NCBI GenBank assembly: GCA_049976205.1
Contig: JBMFIR010000012.1
Coordinates: forward strand, 1-38,844
Origin: WYEN01 sp049976205
GTDB lineage: Archaea > Thermoproteota > Thermoprotei_A > Sulfolobales > AG1
DNA length: 38,844 bases
Reading direction: 5' to 3'
The position numbers and the translations under genes were made by a program. This document shows, piece after piece, positions 7,888-15,526 of the stretch (position 1 is the first letter of the stretch; the number at the start of each line of letters is the position of its first letter). Under the pieces are notes generated by a model. It was not told the DNA's origin. It ran no database searches and saw nothing but the letters and a program-made list of their open reading frames with translations.

Positions 7888-8529
7888 GTGTTCTCATTGA
7901 GCGAAGAGAAAGCTTTAGTTGCGAGAAACCTGTCGAGTAGCTTAGTTAATTTAATAATGTGGATAGCATTATATATAATAATTGCAGCAATAATAAATAG
8001 TGTTCTTCCAGAAGTACTCAAACCAATCTTCAACTACAGAGGCTTAGTCCAGGAACCCTATGGAGCATATATAAACATAACATTAGCACTAATCTTCGGC
8101 TACTTCATAGTAAAATCCTTCGCAAATTTCATGTATTGGTCTATGAGAGTAAAATATCCACACCCGACAGCAGCGGCTGTTAGAAGCATTATGATGATCG
8201 TTGGAATAGGCGCTTTACTAGCCGCTATAGCAGGTGGAGTAGCAGGAGGGGCAGCAGGTGTTGCCCTAGGCGGCTTCTTAGGTATAGTAATAGGCTTCGC
8301 ATCACAACAAGTACTTGGGCAAGCAGTAGCTGGTTTATTCTTACTAATAGCTAGACCATTTAAGATAGGAGACTACGTCATTATAGCAGGTGAACAAGGC
8401 ACTGTTGAGGAGGTCTCAGCACTATTCACCCACGTGAGAAAAGACGATGGAACACTAGCTCTAGTACCTAGTGGCTCTATAGTAGGTTCCAAGATCTTTA
8501 TTCTGAAGAAAGCTCCAGAGAAACAATAA
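7888..8529 (+). CDS. Small MscS-type mechanosensitive channel lacking the C-terminal cage domain
   Basis: 213 residues. Three membrane helices (about 18-42, 60-84 and 96-153) are followed by the MscS beta domain. The third helix is a Gly/Ala-rich pore segment (GGVAGGAAGVALGG) running into FASQQVLGQAVAGLFLLIARPFKIGD, the signature of MscS pore-lining helices, then VEEVSALFTHVRKDDGTLALVPSG. The family normally continues with a 100-residue alpha/beta vestibule; here the protein stops right after the beta domain. That makes it a minimal channel for osmotic-shock release, or one modified in another way. GTG 7888 is the outer start; TTG 7897, spaced 6 nt from a GGTG, may be the true one. Confidence 0.8.
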   Translation: MFSLSEEKALVARNLSSSLVNLIMWIALYIIIAAIINSVLPEVLKPIFNYRGLVQEPYGAYINITLALIFGYFIVKSFANFMYWSMRVKYPHPTAAAVRSIMMIVGIGALLAAIAGGVAGGAAGVALGGFLGIVIGFASQQVLGQAVAGLFLLIARPFKIGDYVIIAGEQGTVEEVSALFTHVRKDDGTLALVPSGSIVGSKIFILKKAPEKQ

Positions 8530-8612
8530 ACATCTTTATTTAAAGGGTATATAAGTAAATAGTAATACTTTTCTCCACTGATCAAATAATTCCTATATTA
8601 CTCGTGTAATAT

Positions 8613-9863
8613 ATGCTTCTCATGAGACTTTTTATTCAGGTGCTTCATCTGGACGTCTTGGATAAGATATTTTCTCGAGCACTTTCCCCAAAGATATTTA
8701 TTAATAGAGAGGTTCTTAGACCAGATTATGTACCTGAGAATCTTCCACATCGCGAGGAGCAAATAAAGAATTTTGCTTCAATAGTCTCAGTAGCTCTCCA
8801 AGGTGAGAGACCAAGCAACGTATTCATCTATGGCTTAACCGGTACTGGTAAAACAGCTGTTGTCAAGTATGTGTTGAGACGTCTCAATGAGAAGAGCCAT
8901 GAATATAATAGACCTGTTGGATGGATCTATGTAAACTCCCGTATTGAGAATACTTCTTACAGAGTTCTATCAGCTATTGGAGAGAGCCTGGGTCTAAAAC
9001 TTCCATTCACAGGATTATCAACTGCTGAGGTCTATAGAAGAGTTCGTGAAGCGCTGGATAGTAGTCAGAGGATCTATGTAATTGTTCTAGACGAAATTGA
9101 TTTTCTGGCTAGAAATGAGAGTGACGAAATACTTTATAAATTAAGTAGGATCAACGAAGATCTCTCTAGATCCCGAGTAAGCATTGTTGGAATAACTAAT
9201 AATATAAGATTTGTAGAGAATCTCGATGCTAGGGTAAGAAGTAGCTTAGGAGAAGAAGAGATCGTTTTTCCACCTTACAACGCTCTTCAACTAGAAGATA
9301 TATTGAGAGATAGAGCTCAGAAAGCATTTAGAGAAGAGGCACTCTCAGAAGAAGCTATAAAGACTTGCGCAGCATTAGCTGCAAGAGAACATGGCGATGC
9401 TAGAAGAGCACTTGATCTTCTTAGGATCGCTGGTGAAATCGCTGAGAGAGAAGGTGCTGAGAAGGTGCTAGAGGATCATGTGTATAGAGCTTATAATGAG
9501 TTAGAGAAGGAGCGGGTTATTCAATTAGTTTCTACATTACCATTTCACAGTAGATTGATCTTGTACACAATTATGCTTGAGGAGGATAATAAGATGCTAA
9601 CTACGGGGGAACTTTATCTATCGTATAGAGAAATAGCGGAGAAACTAGGTGTCTCCCCCGTGACTCAGAGAAGAGTTAGCGATATAATTTCTGAGCTGGA
9701 AGTTCTGGGACTGATCTCGGCGAGAATATTTAATAGAGGTAGATACGGCAAAACGAGAGTATTGAGAACAGCTGTTTCTAAGCAATTGTTGAAAGAGATC
9801 TTCAGCAAAGATCCTTTGATAAATGAATTAGCTGAGAACGAGGTTCACAATAGCTCTCAATAG
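8613..9863 (+). CDS. cdc6: Orc1/Cdc6 replication initiator
   Basis: Origin-binding AAA+ ATPase, homologue of Orc1 and Cdc6. 416 residues from ATG 8613. Walker A GLTGTGKT (74-81), Walker B VIVLDEID (about 156-163), sensor 1 VGITNN (192-197), and sensor 2 in GDARRALDLL (261-270) are all present, followed by the C-terminal winged helix (about 310-405; YREIAEKLGVSPVTQRRVSDII). The start is uncertain: other in-frame starts are ATG 8622, a GTG and a TTG (LDKIFSR) slightly downstream, the last fitting family N-termini. Origins often sit next to such genes, but I see no convincing origin-recognition boxes in the 83-bp upstream gap. Confidence 0.94.
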   Translation: MLLMRLFIQVLHLDVLDKIFSRALSPKIFINREVLRPDYVPENLPHREEQIKNFASIVSVALQGERPSNVFIYGLTGTGKTAVVKYVLRRLNEKSHEYNRPVGWIYVNSRIENTSYRVLSAIGESLGLKLPFTGLSTAEVYRRVREALDSSQRIYVIVLDEIDFLARNESDEILYKLSRINEDLSRSRVSIVGITNNIRFVENLDARVRSSLGEEEIVFPPYNALQLEDILRDRAQKAFREEALSEEAIKTCAALAAREHGDARRALDLLRIAGEIAEREGAEKVLEDHVYRAYNELEKERVIQLVSTLPFHSRLILYTIMLEEDNKMLTTGELYLSYREIAEKLGVSPVTQRRVSDIISELEVLGLISARIFNRGRYGKTRVLRTAVSKQLLKEIFSKDPLINELAENEVHNSSQ

Positions 9864-9865
9864 AG

Positions 9866-10324
9866 TTATATTTTTCCTTCGATACGATCCCTGATCTCTT
9901 TATCAAACATCGCTTTATTTAACTTATTAATAATTTCGGTAGCAATATCTTCCCTGATAACTTCCCTGGGCTCGATCGGGCCTGGTGAACCGAATCCGTA
10001 TCTAGGGATCACGTGAACATGGAAGTGAAATATCACTTGTCCAGCTGAGGATCCTTTATTGGTCATGATCCTGAAACCAGAAGCATTTAAGTACTTCATT
10101 GTAGCCATGCCAAAGGCTCGAGCTAAAAGAAATATTTTCGATACTAGCTTCGGTGGAGTATCAACTACATCAGCAAAATGTTTCTTAGGTGCTATGAGTA
10201 AGTGCCCATAGCTCATAGGATACTTGTCTAGGAATACTATCGAGTCATTATCCTCATAGATTATGTAAGCGGGTTCCTTCCTCAACACTATTCTACAGAA
10301 GATACATTCACTCAATGAAACCAC
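9866..10324 (-). CDS. HIT-family nucleotide hydrolase/transferase
   Basis: 152 residues. It has the histidine-triad motif HFHVHVIPR with the catalytic central His, and the usual N-terminal ECIFCRIV-x6-YIIYEDNDSIVFLDKYPMSYGHLL. HIT proteins hydrolyse nucleotide conjugates such as AMP-lysine or diadenosine polyphosphates; the cell target here is unknown. Convergent with cdc6, separated by 2 nt only, so the two transcripts must overlap. A box C/D sRNA lies just upstream on the same strand. Confidence 0.92.
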   Translation of the reverse strand: MVSLSECIFCRIVLRKEPAYIIYEDNDSIVFLDKYPMSYGHLLIAPKKHFADVVDTPPKLVSKIFLLARAFGMATMKYLNASGFRIMTNKGSSAGQVIFHFHVHVIPRYGFGSPGPIEPREVIREDIATEIINKLNKAMFDKEIRDRIEGKI

Positions 10325-10369
10325 CTTATGAATAATCTAGTGATGTCTATTAAGGATTTTAAGAAGATC

Positions 10370-10425
10370 CTCTCAGAGTGAGCTTAGCACGATCATCTGT
10401 CACGGGCTGCCCACTTCATCATCTA
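10370..10425 (-). ncRNA. Box C/D guide sRNA (sRNA-3)
   Basis: Read on the minus strand: C ATGATGA (10422-10416), 12-nt guide AGTGGGCAGCCC, D' GTGA (10403-10400), spacer CAG, C' ATGATCG (10396-10390), 13-nt guide TGCTAAGCTCACT, D CTGA (10376-10373). Box order and guide spacing are canonical; C' and D' are slightly degenerate, as is normal. The C box begins 14 nt after the stop of the membrane-protein gene at 10436, so it may be processed from that transcript's 3' region. Predicted to guide 2'-O-methylation; targets not assigned. Confidence 0.7.
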
Positions 10426-10435
10426 ATAATAATTC

Positions 10436-10777
10436 TTATGGAAGAACTAATATTAATAATACGAGTAGTGTATAGCTTATAACAAATATTATTTCTCTTG
10501 TTCCCACATTAGATGAATCGAAACTTATAAGTGACTCACTTAGAGAAATTATGTGGCAGATAACTACGATAACAAGAAACAATGCTTGCAGATACGTGTA
10601 TAAGGATCCATTAATTACTTTCTCGATGAGATAAGTATATAGAGGAAGGAATATAATTAATGAATAAACTATTGAGAATGGTTTCTCATGGACTTTTCCA
10701 CCATAAAAAGTTTTTATCAGTGGATATAGTATTGAGAGGATTATTGGGTAAATCAGTACCCATAGATCTGTAATCAA
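10436..10777 (-). CDS. Small multi-pass membrane protein, unknown function
   Basis: 113 residues with three or four predicted membrane helices (about 6-24, 33-52, 60-80, 93-112) joined by short polar loops. The only distinct soluble segment is SLSESLISFDSSNVGTRE between helices three and four. No family is recognised. It is divergent from enolase, with only 74 bp between the true start sites, and is followed by sRNA-3 on the same strand. The hydrophobic pattern supports a real gene rather than chance. Confidence 0.6.
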   Translation of the reverse strand: MITDLWVLIYPIILSILYPLIKTFYGGKVHEKPFSIVYSLIIFLPLYTYLIEKVINGSLYTYLQALFLVIVVICHIISLSESLISFDSSNVGTREIIFVISYTLLVLLILVLP

Positions 10778-10805
10778 TCTATTTCCAAGAGAAATTAGAC
10801 AGAGA

Positions 10806-10816
10806 GAAAATATATA
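10806..10816 (+). promoter_or_regulatory. TATA box of enolase
   Basis: GAAAATATATA precedes the gene; transcription should start about 25 nt downstream near 10838. This places the ATG at 10816 outside the mRNA and supports the TTG at 10852, which has GAGGAG just upstream. Confidence 0.55.
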
Positions 10817-10851
10817 TGAAACTACAAAAATATTTCCCGAGGAGAGAACGC

Positions 10852-12138
10852 TTGGAGAGAGAATTATTCGAGATAATCTCTGTGGACGCGCTTCAGGTAC
10901 TCGATTCTAGGGGAGACCCAACTATAGAGGTGGTGGTTAATACAAGGGGAGGCTCCGGTAGAGCGATTGCCCCAGCAGGAGCATCTAGAGGAACGCATGA
11001 AGCATTTGAATTAAGAGACAATGATCCAAGGATATTTCGTGGCAAGTCTGTTTATAGAGCTGTTGAAAATGTAAAGAGACTTATTGAACCTGTTTTAAGA
11101 GGCTTAGACTCACGTGAACAGAGACACATAGATAATACCTTGATCAAACTTGACGGCACACCTAATAAATCAAGACTCGGTGGCAACACAACCACAGCGA
11201 CAAGCCTAGCTGTTTTAAAAGCTGCTGCAGATACCTATAGAATGCCTCTCTTTAGATACATAGGTGGTTTAAGAGCTAGAACACTACCTATACCTATGAT
11301 GAATATTATTAATGGAGGCGCACACGCAGGAAATAACTTATCTTTTCAAGAATTCATGATCGTACCAGTGAAATTTGGTAAATTCTCTGATGCTTTAAGA
11401 GCTGGTGTAGAGATCTATAAGACTCTAAAAGATATTCTTAAGAGTAGATATGGTGCACAAGCAATTAATATAGGTGATGAGGGAGGATACGCTCCACCAC
11501 TATCGAGAGTAGAGGATGCTCTCAAAATACTTGCTGAAGCAATAAATAGATCAGGTTATTCATTTGCCGAAGAAGTCTATATATCAATTGATGCAGCTGC
11601 CTCACAATTCTATGTGAAGGAGAGAGATAAATACCTCGTTGATGGAAGAGAGATCTCGCCAGAAGAATTATTAGATCTCTACTTAAGACTAGCTGATGAA
11701 TACAAGCTATTGTCTATAGAAGATCCTTTCTATGAAGAGGATTTCGAGAATTTCTCTAAACTAACTAACTCATTAAAGAAAACAAGAGTTGTTGGAGATG
11801 ATCATTTAACAACAAATATTGAGAGACTCAAAAGAAGCATCGAGAAGAAATCTGTGAGTAGTGTTTTGGTAAAAATAAATCAGATCGGGACATTCAGCGA
11901 GACCCAAGACTTCGTGAAATTATCTAAAGAACACGGTTTATTTGTTATTATAAGTCATAGAAGTGGTGATACAGAAGATAATGCTATTGCTCATCTAGCT
12001 GTGGGTCTCGACAGCGAATTTATTAAAACCGGGGCGCCTGCTAGATCTGAGAGAACTTCTAAATATAATGAATTACTAAGAATAGAGCATTATTTAGAAG
12101 ATGATAACATCTTCGCTGGATCTCTACTAAAAATATAA
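10852..12138 (+). CDS. eno: Enolase (2-phosphoglycerate dehydratase)
   Basis: Glycolysis/gluconeogenesis enzyme interconverting 2-phosphoglycerate and phosphoenolpyruvate. The frame is open from ATG 10816, but a TATA box overlaps that codon; TTG 10852 with a GAGGAG site gives 428 residues, the normal length, beginning with the conserved VDALQVLDSRGDPTIEVVV. Signatures: PAGASRGTHEA, NGGAHAGNNLSFQEFMIVP (catalytic Glu pair), SIDAAAS, LSIEDPF and GDDH (Mg ligands), LVKINQIGT (catalytic Lys), SHRSGDTED and KTGAPARSER. It sits alone and ends next to a T-run. The catalytic set is complete. Confidence 0.97.
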   Translation: MERELFEIISVDALQVLDSRGDPTIEVVVNTRGGSGRAIAPAGASRGTHEAFELRDNDPRIFRGKSVYRAVENVKRLIEPVLRGLDSREQRHIDNTLIKLDGTPNKSRLGGNTTTATSLAVLKAAADTYRMPLFRYIGGLRARTLPIPMMNIINGGAHAGNNLSFQEFMIVPVKFGKFSDALRAGVEIYKTLKDILKSRYGAQAINIGDEGGYAPPLSRVEDALKILAEAINRSGYSFAEEVYISIDAAASQFYVKERDKYLVDGREISPEELLDLYLRLADEYKLLSIEDPFYEEDFENFSKLTNSLKKTRVVGDDHLTTNIERLKRSIEKKSVSSVLVKINQIGTFSETQDFVKLSKEHGLFVIISHRSGDTEDNAIAHLAVGLDSEFIKTGAPARSERTSKYNELLRIEHYLEDDNIFAGSLLKI

Positions 12139-12148
12139 TAATGAAGAT

Positions 12149-12157
12149 CTTTTTTTA
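12149..12157 (+). terminator. T-run after enolase
   Basis: A run of seven T (12150-12156) follows the enolase stop by about 11 nt, in the gap between convergent genes. Archaeal RNA polymerase terminates at such oligo-T tracts without needing a hairpin. Confidence 0.45.
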
Positions 12158-12418
12158 TCACGGCATTAATATCGCTATTACAATAAGTGATAAACCAAGT
12201 ACTAGCATGGCTAATGCGAATTCGTGAGGTCTTAGTTTAAGAGATATTTTAAGAAACTTATATATTCCATAACCTATGTATATCATAATGATTACTGTTA
12301 TTAGAATTATACCTGCTAAAGCAATGGATCCCTTAACACCACCTAGTGCTCCAATCACGCCTTCAATATATGACTTAACCACTTCAACAGCTTGGTTACT
12401 AGCACTCGTCTCAATCAC
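12158..12418 (-). CDS. Small two-helix membrane protein, unknown function
   Basis: 86 residues: a polar N-terminus (about 1-30), a first membrane helix (about 32-55), a basic loop (KFLKISLKLRPHE) and a second helix (about 66-85). The basic loop would face the cytoplasm, putting both ends outside. No family recognised. It is convergent with enolase and lies upstream of, and divergent from, sRNA-2 and the cdv operon. The strong hydrophobic periodicity and ATG start suggest a real gene. Confidence 0.55.
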   Translation of the reverse strand: MIETSASNQAVEVVKSYIEGVIGALGGVKGSIALAGIILITVIIMIYIGYGIYKFLKISLKLRPHEFALAMLVLGLSLIVIAILMP

Positions 12419-12475
12419 CCGTTTTCAAAGGCTCTAATTATTTAAGCTTAAAAATATTTAGTATACATGATCACT

Positions 12476-12528
12476 TGGATGATGAAGGTTAAAAGCGATG
12501 AGAGATGATTAGAGGAGCCCTCTGACTA
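12476..12528 (+). ncRNA. Box C/D guide sRNA (sRNA-2), upstream of cdvA
   Basis: C ATGATGA (12479-12485), 12-nt guide AGGTTAAAAGCG, D' ATGA (12498-12501), spacer GAG, C' ATGATTA (12505-12511), 10-nt guide GAGGAGCCCT, D CTGA (12522-12525). A TATA-like CTTAAAAATATTTA lies about 25 nt before the C box. The RNA ends about 75 nt before cdvA on the same strand and before the cdvA promoter, so it should be its own transcript. Predicted 2'-O-methylation guide; targets not assigned. Confidence 0.72.
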
Positions 12529-12544
12529 ACTCCACTGATTCGCT

Positions 12545-12566
12545 ACCACGTGGTGTTTTTAAGCAT
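12545..12566 (+). promoter_or_regulatory. cdv operon promoter with ACCACGTGGT palindrome
   Basis: A 10-bp perfect palindrome ACCACGTGGT (12545-12554) directly abuts a TATA-like TTTTTAAGCA (12555-12564). The expected transcript start is near 12583, 17 nt before the ATG, and GAGGCGGT precedes the ATG. A palindrome touching the TFB/TBP site could be an operator; division genes are cell-cycle regulated in related archaea, so this site deserves attention. Function is inferred. Confidence 0.45.
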
Positions 12567-12599
12567 TTTTAGATAAAGCATTTCCTCCGAGGCGGTAGC

Positions 12600-13316
12600 A
12601 TGGTTGTGTTAGAAGAAATTGAGAAATTCATGGGATCTAAAGTAACAGATCCTTATGGAAGAGTGCTTGGCGTATTAACATCAGCTTACTCAGATGTTGA
12701 CGGGAATATATCTGGTATAGAGATAGTGAGCGAGGACTACGCAATTGAGTATATTAGCTCCGAGAGAATAGTTGTGTCTCACGACGGAATAGTTATTCTA
12801 CCAGAATGGAGAGTAGAGGCTGTAAAGGTAGAGGCTCAGCTAGATAGAGCTAGGAAGAGAGCGAGAGCTATAGAGGATCTCTACATAAACAAGGAGATAA
12901 GCTCACAAGCTTATGAGGAAATGAAGAAGCAGATAGACGCAACATTATCGAGATTAAGAGAAAAAGCTAAGCAGGCGAGATCTCTTCTGAGAAAGAGACT
13001 CGGTGAAATAGATGATGAGATCCTTCATGTAGATAAAGCAACTAATCACTTAAAACTTTTGTATTCATCAGGAGAGATTAGTGAACAGAGATTTAAGGCA
13101 TCAATAGATGTCTTAAGAAGCTCTAGAAATAGATTAATTGATGAGAAAAAAGATCTAGAGAAGCACCTCGAGTTAATAGAGAAATTAGAAGTTGAGATAA
13201 CAGCACCTATCAAAACACCACAGATAACACCACAAACACAACAACAAACACAGTCTACACCTCAGATACCACAAACACAACAACAAGGTCCTATTAATGT
13301 AATCATCACAACATAG
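12600..13316 (+). CDS. cdvA: Cell division protein CdvA
   Basis: DNA- and membrane-associated protein that forms the first division structure and recruits ESCRT-III (CdvB). 238 residues: an N-terminal PRC-barrel-like beta domain (residues 1-75, DPYGRVLGVLTSAYSDVDG), a long coiled coil (about 75-200, rich in Lys, Arg and Glu), a Pro/Gln/Thr-rich linker (about 201-227) and a short C-terminal hydrophobic peptide GPINVIITT that corresponds to the ESCRT-III-binding (E3B) tail. The ATG has a GAGGCGGT site. It is followed in order by cdvB and cdvC, the classical crenarchaeal cdv operon. The linker contains a 19-nt direct repeat. Confidence 0.92.
   Translation: MVVLEEIEKFMGSKVTDPYGRVLGVLTSAYSDVDGNISGIEIVSEDYAIEYISSERIVVSHDGIVILPEWRVEAVKVEAQLDRARKRARAIEDLYINKEISSQAYEEMKKQIDATLSRLREKAKQARSLLRKRLGEIDDEILHVDKATNHLKLLYSSGEISEQRFKASIDVLRSSRNRLIDEKKDLEKHLELIEKLEVEITAPIKTPQITPQTQQQTQSTPQIPQTQQQGPINVIITT
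13229..13286 (+). repeat. 19-nt direct repeat in the cdvA linker
   Basis: The same 19 nt occur at 13229-13247 and 13268-13286 (period 39), beginning ACCACAAACACAAC. They encode PQTQQQ repeats of the Pro/Gln/Thr linker, probably through a tandem duplication. Confidence 0.75.
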
Positions 13317-13354
13317 CGATTTATTAAAAATAATCTCTCAGGGGAGTGTTAGAA

Positions 13355-14338
13355 TTGGTGTTTAACTATGAGGGTGAGATAAAGAGAAGTGGCGAATTAA
13401 GCTTCCTAGGAGTATTTGGGAGTATAGCAAAATTTTTTAAGAGAGGATCATCAGCTATAAAGAGAACACTTGAGAATGTTATTGTAGAAATCGAGAGTTC
13501 TTTAATGTCTATAGATGAAGTAATGAGTAAATTAAAGAAGAGATATGATGATCTATATACTCTTGCTCTTAAAGCAGTTGCTGAGAAGAATATTGCTAGA
13601 GCAACAATCTATGTGAATGAACTTATCGAAATAAGAAGTATTTATAAGAGATTAACAATATCATATAACTTTCTAGAGCAACTAAAAATCAGGCTACAAA
13701 CACTCAATGAATTAGATAAGTTAATGCCTACTCTACTATCAGCTAAGAATTCTATAGAGTATCTGAAGCCTCAGATAGCACCAATAGTACCAGGCGTAGC
13801 CTTATCTCTTGATAGAATCTCCTCAGAAATTAACTATATCCTCACCTCATCCTCTATACCTGCTCCTATTGAAGGCGCGGATCAATTTAGACCAGTTAAT
13901 AAAGAGGCCGAGGAATTAATGAAGAAGATAGTTGCTGAGGCAGAGAGAATGGTGGAGTCTAAACTACCTAAACTTATTCCAGAACTCTCTAAATTAGTTA
14001 ATAAACCACTTATTGAGCAAGAAGTATCTTTACCCTCAGACACATTTGCAGTCGCGGTTCAGAAACCACAAGCAGCTCCTATTCAAGCAGGTGGGCAACC
14101 GATCAATACTACAAATACTGTGGCAAATAGAAATGATGTCCAGCAGTACAGAAGATCTTCAAAGATCGAGGAAGTCGAGGACAGACTAATAGATTACATA
14201 GTTTCGAGAGGTGGTTTCTTAGATATAAATGACTTCTGTAGGATCTATGGTTATTCGAGAGATGAAGTGAAAGTTGCTTTAGATAATCTTGTAGCTAAAG
14301 GAAAGATCAATATTGTTAATAAATCTCGAGAAGTTTAG
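13355..14338 (+). CDS. cdvB: ESCRT-III-like division protein CdvB
   Basis: Filament-forming ESCRT-III homologue that constricts the division site. The Snf7-like core (about residues 20-160) is helical, with a basic first helix (GSIAKFFKRGSSAIKR) and long helices including ESSLMSIDEVMSKLKKRYDDLY. The middle (about 200-270) is flexible, and the C-terminus is a winged helix (EDRLIDYIVSRGGFLDINDF to VALDNLVAKGKINIV) that binds the CdvA tail. The frame opens at GTG 13346, but a GGGGAG at 13341-13346 is better placed for TTG 13355. Residue numbers are from GTG 13346. About 330 residues with the winged helix marks it as the main CdvB rather than a short paralogue. Confidence 0.93.
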   Translation: MVFNYEGEIKRSGELSFLGVFGSIAKFFKRGSSAIKRTLENVIVEIESSLMSIDEVMSKLKKRYDDLYTLALKAVAEKNIARATIYVNELIEIRSIYKRLTISYNFLEQLKIRLQTLNELDKLMPTLLSAKNSIEYLKPQIAPIVPGVALSLDRISSEINYILTSSSIPAPIEGADQFRPVNKEAEELMKKIVAEAERMVESKLPKLIPELSKLVNKPLIEQEVSLPSDTFAVAVQKPQAAPIQAGGQPINTTNTVANRNDVQQYRRSSKIEEVEDRLIDYIVSRGGFLDINDFCRIYGYSRDEVKVALDNLVAKGKINIVNKSREV

Positions 14339-14362
14339 AACAATTACTAACTGGTGTCTTTA

Positions 14363-15511
14363 TTGACAGGATATTCAACAACCGCTTTAGAGAGATTAGC
14401 TAAGGAATACGCTGATAAAGCAGTTATGATGGAGAGACGAGGTAATTATGAAGAGGCTGCCAGAAGCTACAGGAAAGCTGCTGAGATCCTCAAGAAAATT
14501 CTCTCTATGCATAGAGATATTCCGATGAGAGAGACATATGTAGAGTATATTAAAGAGTATGAAAAGAGGGCTGAGTTCATTGAAAAAAATCTTCAAGCTC
14601 TATCATCTTCTGAGATTAGAGGTATTTCACAAGAAGGAGGCAATGTAGACGATCTAGACGAGATTGTTAAGCCACCCCCCAAAATAAGTTTTGATGATAT
14701 AGTAGATCTAGATGATGCAAAGAGAATAATCAGAAGATCTATTGTGTTCCCAGTTAAGAGACCAGATCTCTTCCCAAGCGATCTTGGCTGGATAAAAGGT
14801 GTACTTCTCTTCGGACCACCTGGAAACGGTAAAACAATGCTTGCAGGCGCAGTAGCTAGAGAGATAAATGCAGCATTTATTGAGGTGGATGCTAAAGATA
14901 TAATGTCTAAGTGGTTGGGTGATGCTGAGAAGAATGTTAGTAAGATATTTGCTAAGGCGAGAAATATATGGAATAAAAGAGGTGTACCAGTTGTTATATT
15001 TATAGATGAAGTGGATTCCTTGATGGGTGTTCACACAGCTGAGGTGGGTGGCGAGGTTAGAGCGAGAAATCAATTTTTGAAAGAGATGGACGGTATACAA
15101 ACAAAAGGATCTAATGAATTAATATTTGTTATTGGAGCAACTAATAAGCCTTGGCTACTAGACATAGCTTTCCTGAGAAGATTCCAGAAGAGAATCTATA
15201 TACCTAATCCAAATCTTGAGGTGAGAAAAGCTCTTTTAAGACACTACACTAAATCAATAAAATTAGCTGATGACGTAGATCTAGACGAGATAGCTCGTGC
15301 AACAGATGGTTACTCAGCAAGTGATATTAGAGAACTGATTAGAGACGCCTACGAGGCTTCTCTGGAGGATCTTTTCGAGGGAAGAATTAATGAGCCTAGA
15401 CCGGTTTCTATGATAGATTTCTTAAATTCTTTATCTAAGAGAAAACCTAGTGTTTCTCCTGAGACCCTCAAGATATATGAGGAGTGGAATAGTAAATTCG
15501 GTGCTAAATAA
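14363..15511 (+). CDS. cdvC: Vps4-like AAA ATPase CdvC
   Basis: AAA ATPase that disassembles and remodels CdvB filaments during division. An N-terminal MIT domain (about residues 8-82, NYEEAARSYRKAAEIL) binds the CdvB tail. A linker follows, then the AAA module with Walker A GPPGNGKT (154-161), Walker B VVIFIDEVD (about 213-221), sensor 1 GATNKP and arginine fingers in FLRRFQKRIYIPNP. Residue numbers count from GTG 14354; TTG 14363, 6 nt after a GGTG site, is the likelier start. It closes the cdv operon 24 nt after cdvB and is convergent with the DRG-like GTPase gene. Confidence 0.95.
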   Translation: MTGYSTTALERLAKEYADKAVMMERRGNYEEAARSYRKAAEILKKILSMHRDIPMRETYVEYIKEYEKRAEFIEKNLQALSSSEIRGISQEGGNVDDLDEIVKPPPKISFDDIVDLDDAKRIIRRSIVFPVKRPDLFPSDLGWIKGVLLFGPPGNGKTMLAGAVAREINAAFIEVDAKDIMSKWLGDAEKNVSKIFAKARNIWNKRGVPVVIFIDEVDSLMGVHTAEVGGEVRARNQFLKEMDGIQTKGSNELIFVIGATNKPWLLDIAFLRRFQKRIYIPNPNLEVRKALLRHYTKSIKLADDVDLDEIARATDGYSASDIRELIRDAYEASLEDLFEGRINEPRPVSMIDFLNSLSKRKPSVSPETLKIYEEWNSKFGAK

Positions 15512-15526
15512 TTACCTATTCTCTTT

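Noticed and set aside
8530..8612. Possible replication origin next to cdc6
   Set aside because: The gap is short, AT-rich and contains no convincing origin-recognition box; TTCTCCACTGATC shares only a few bases with one. Gene neighbourhood alone is not enough.
14708..15100. 130-codon minus-strand frame inside cdvC
   Set aside because: It is antisense to the AAA ATPase core, whose Walker motifs fix the coding strand.
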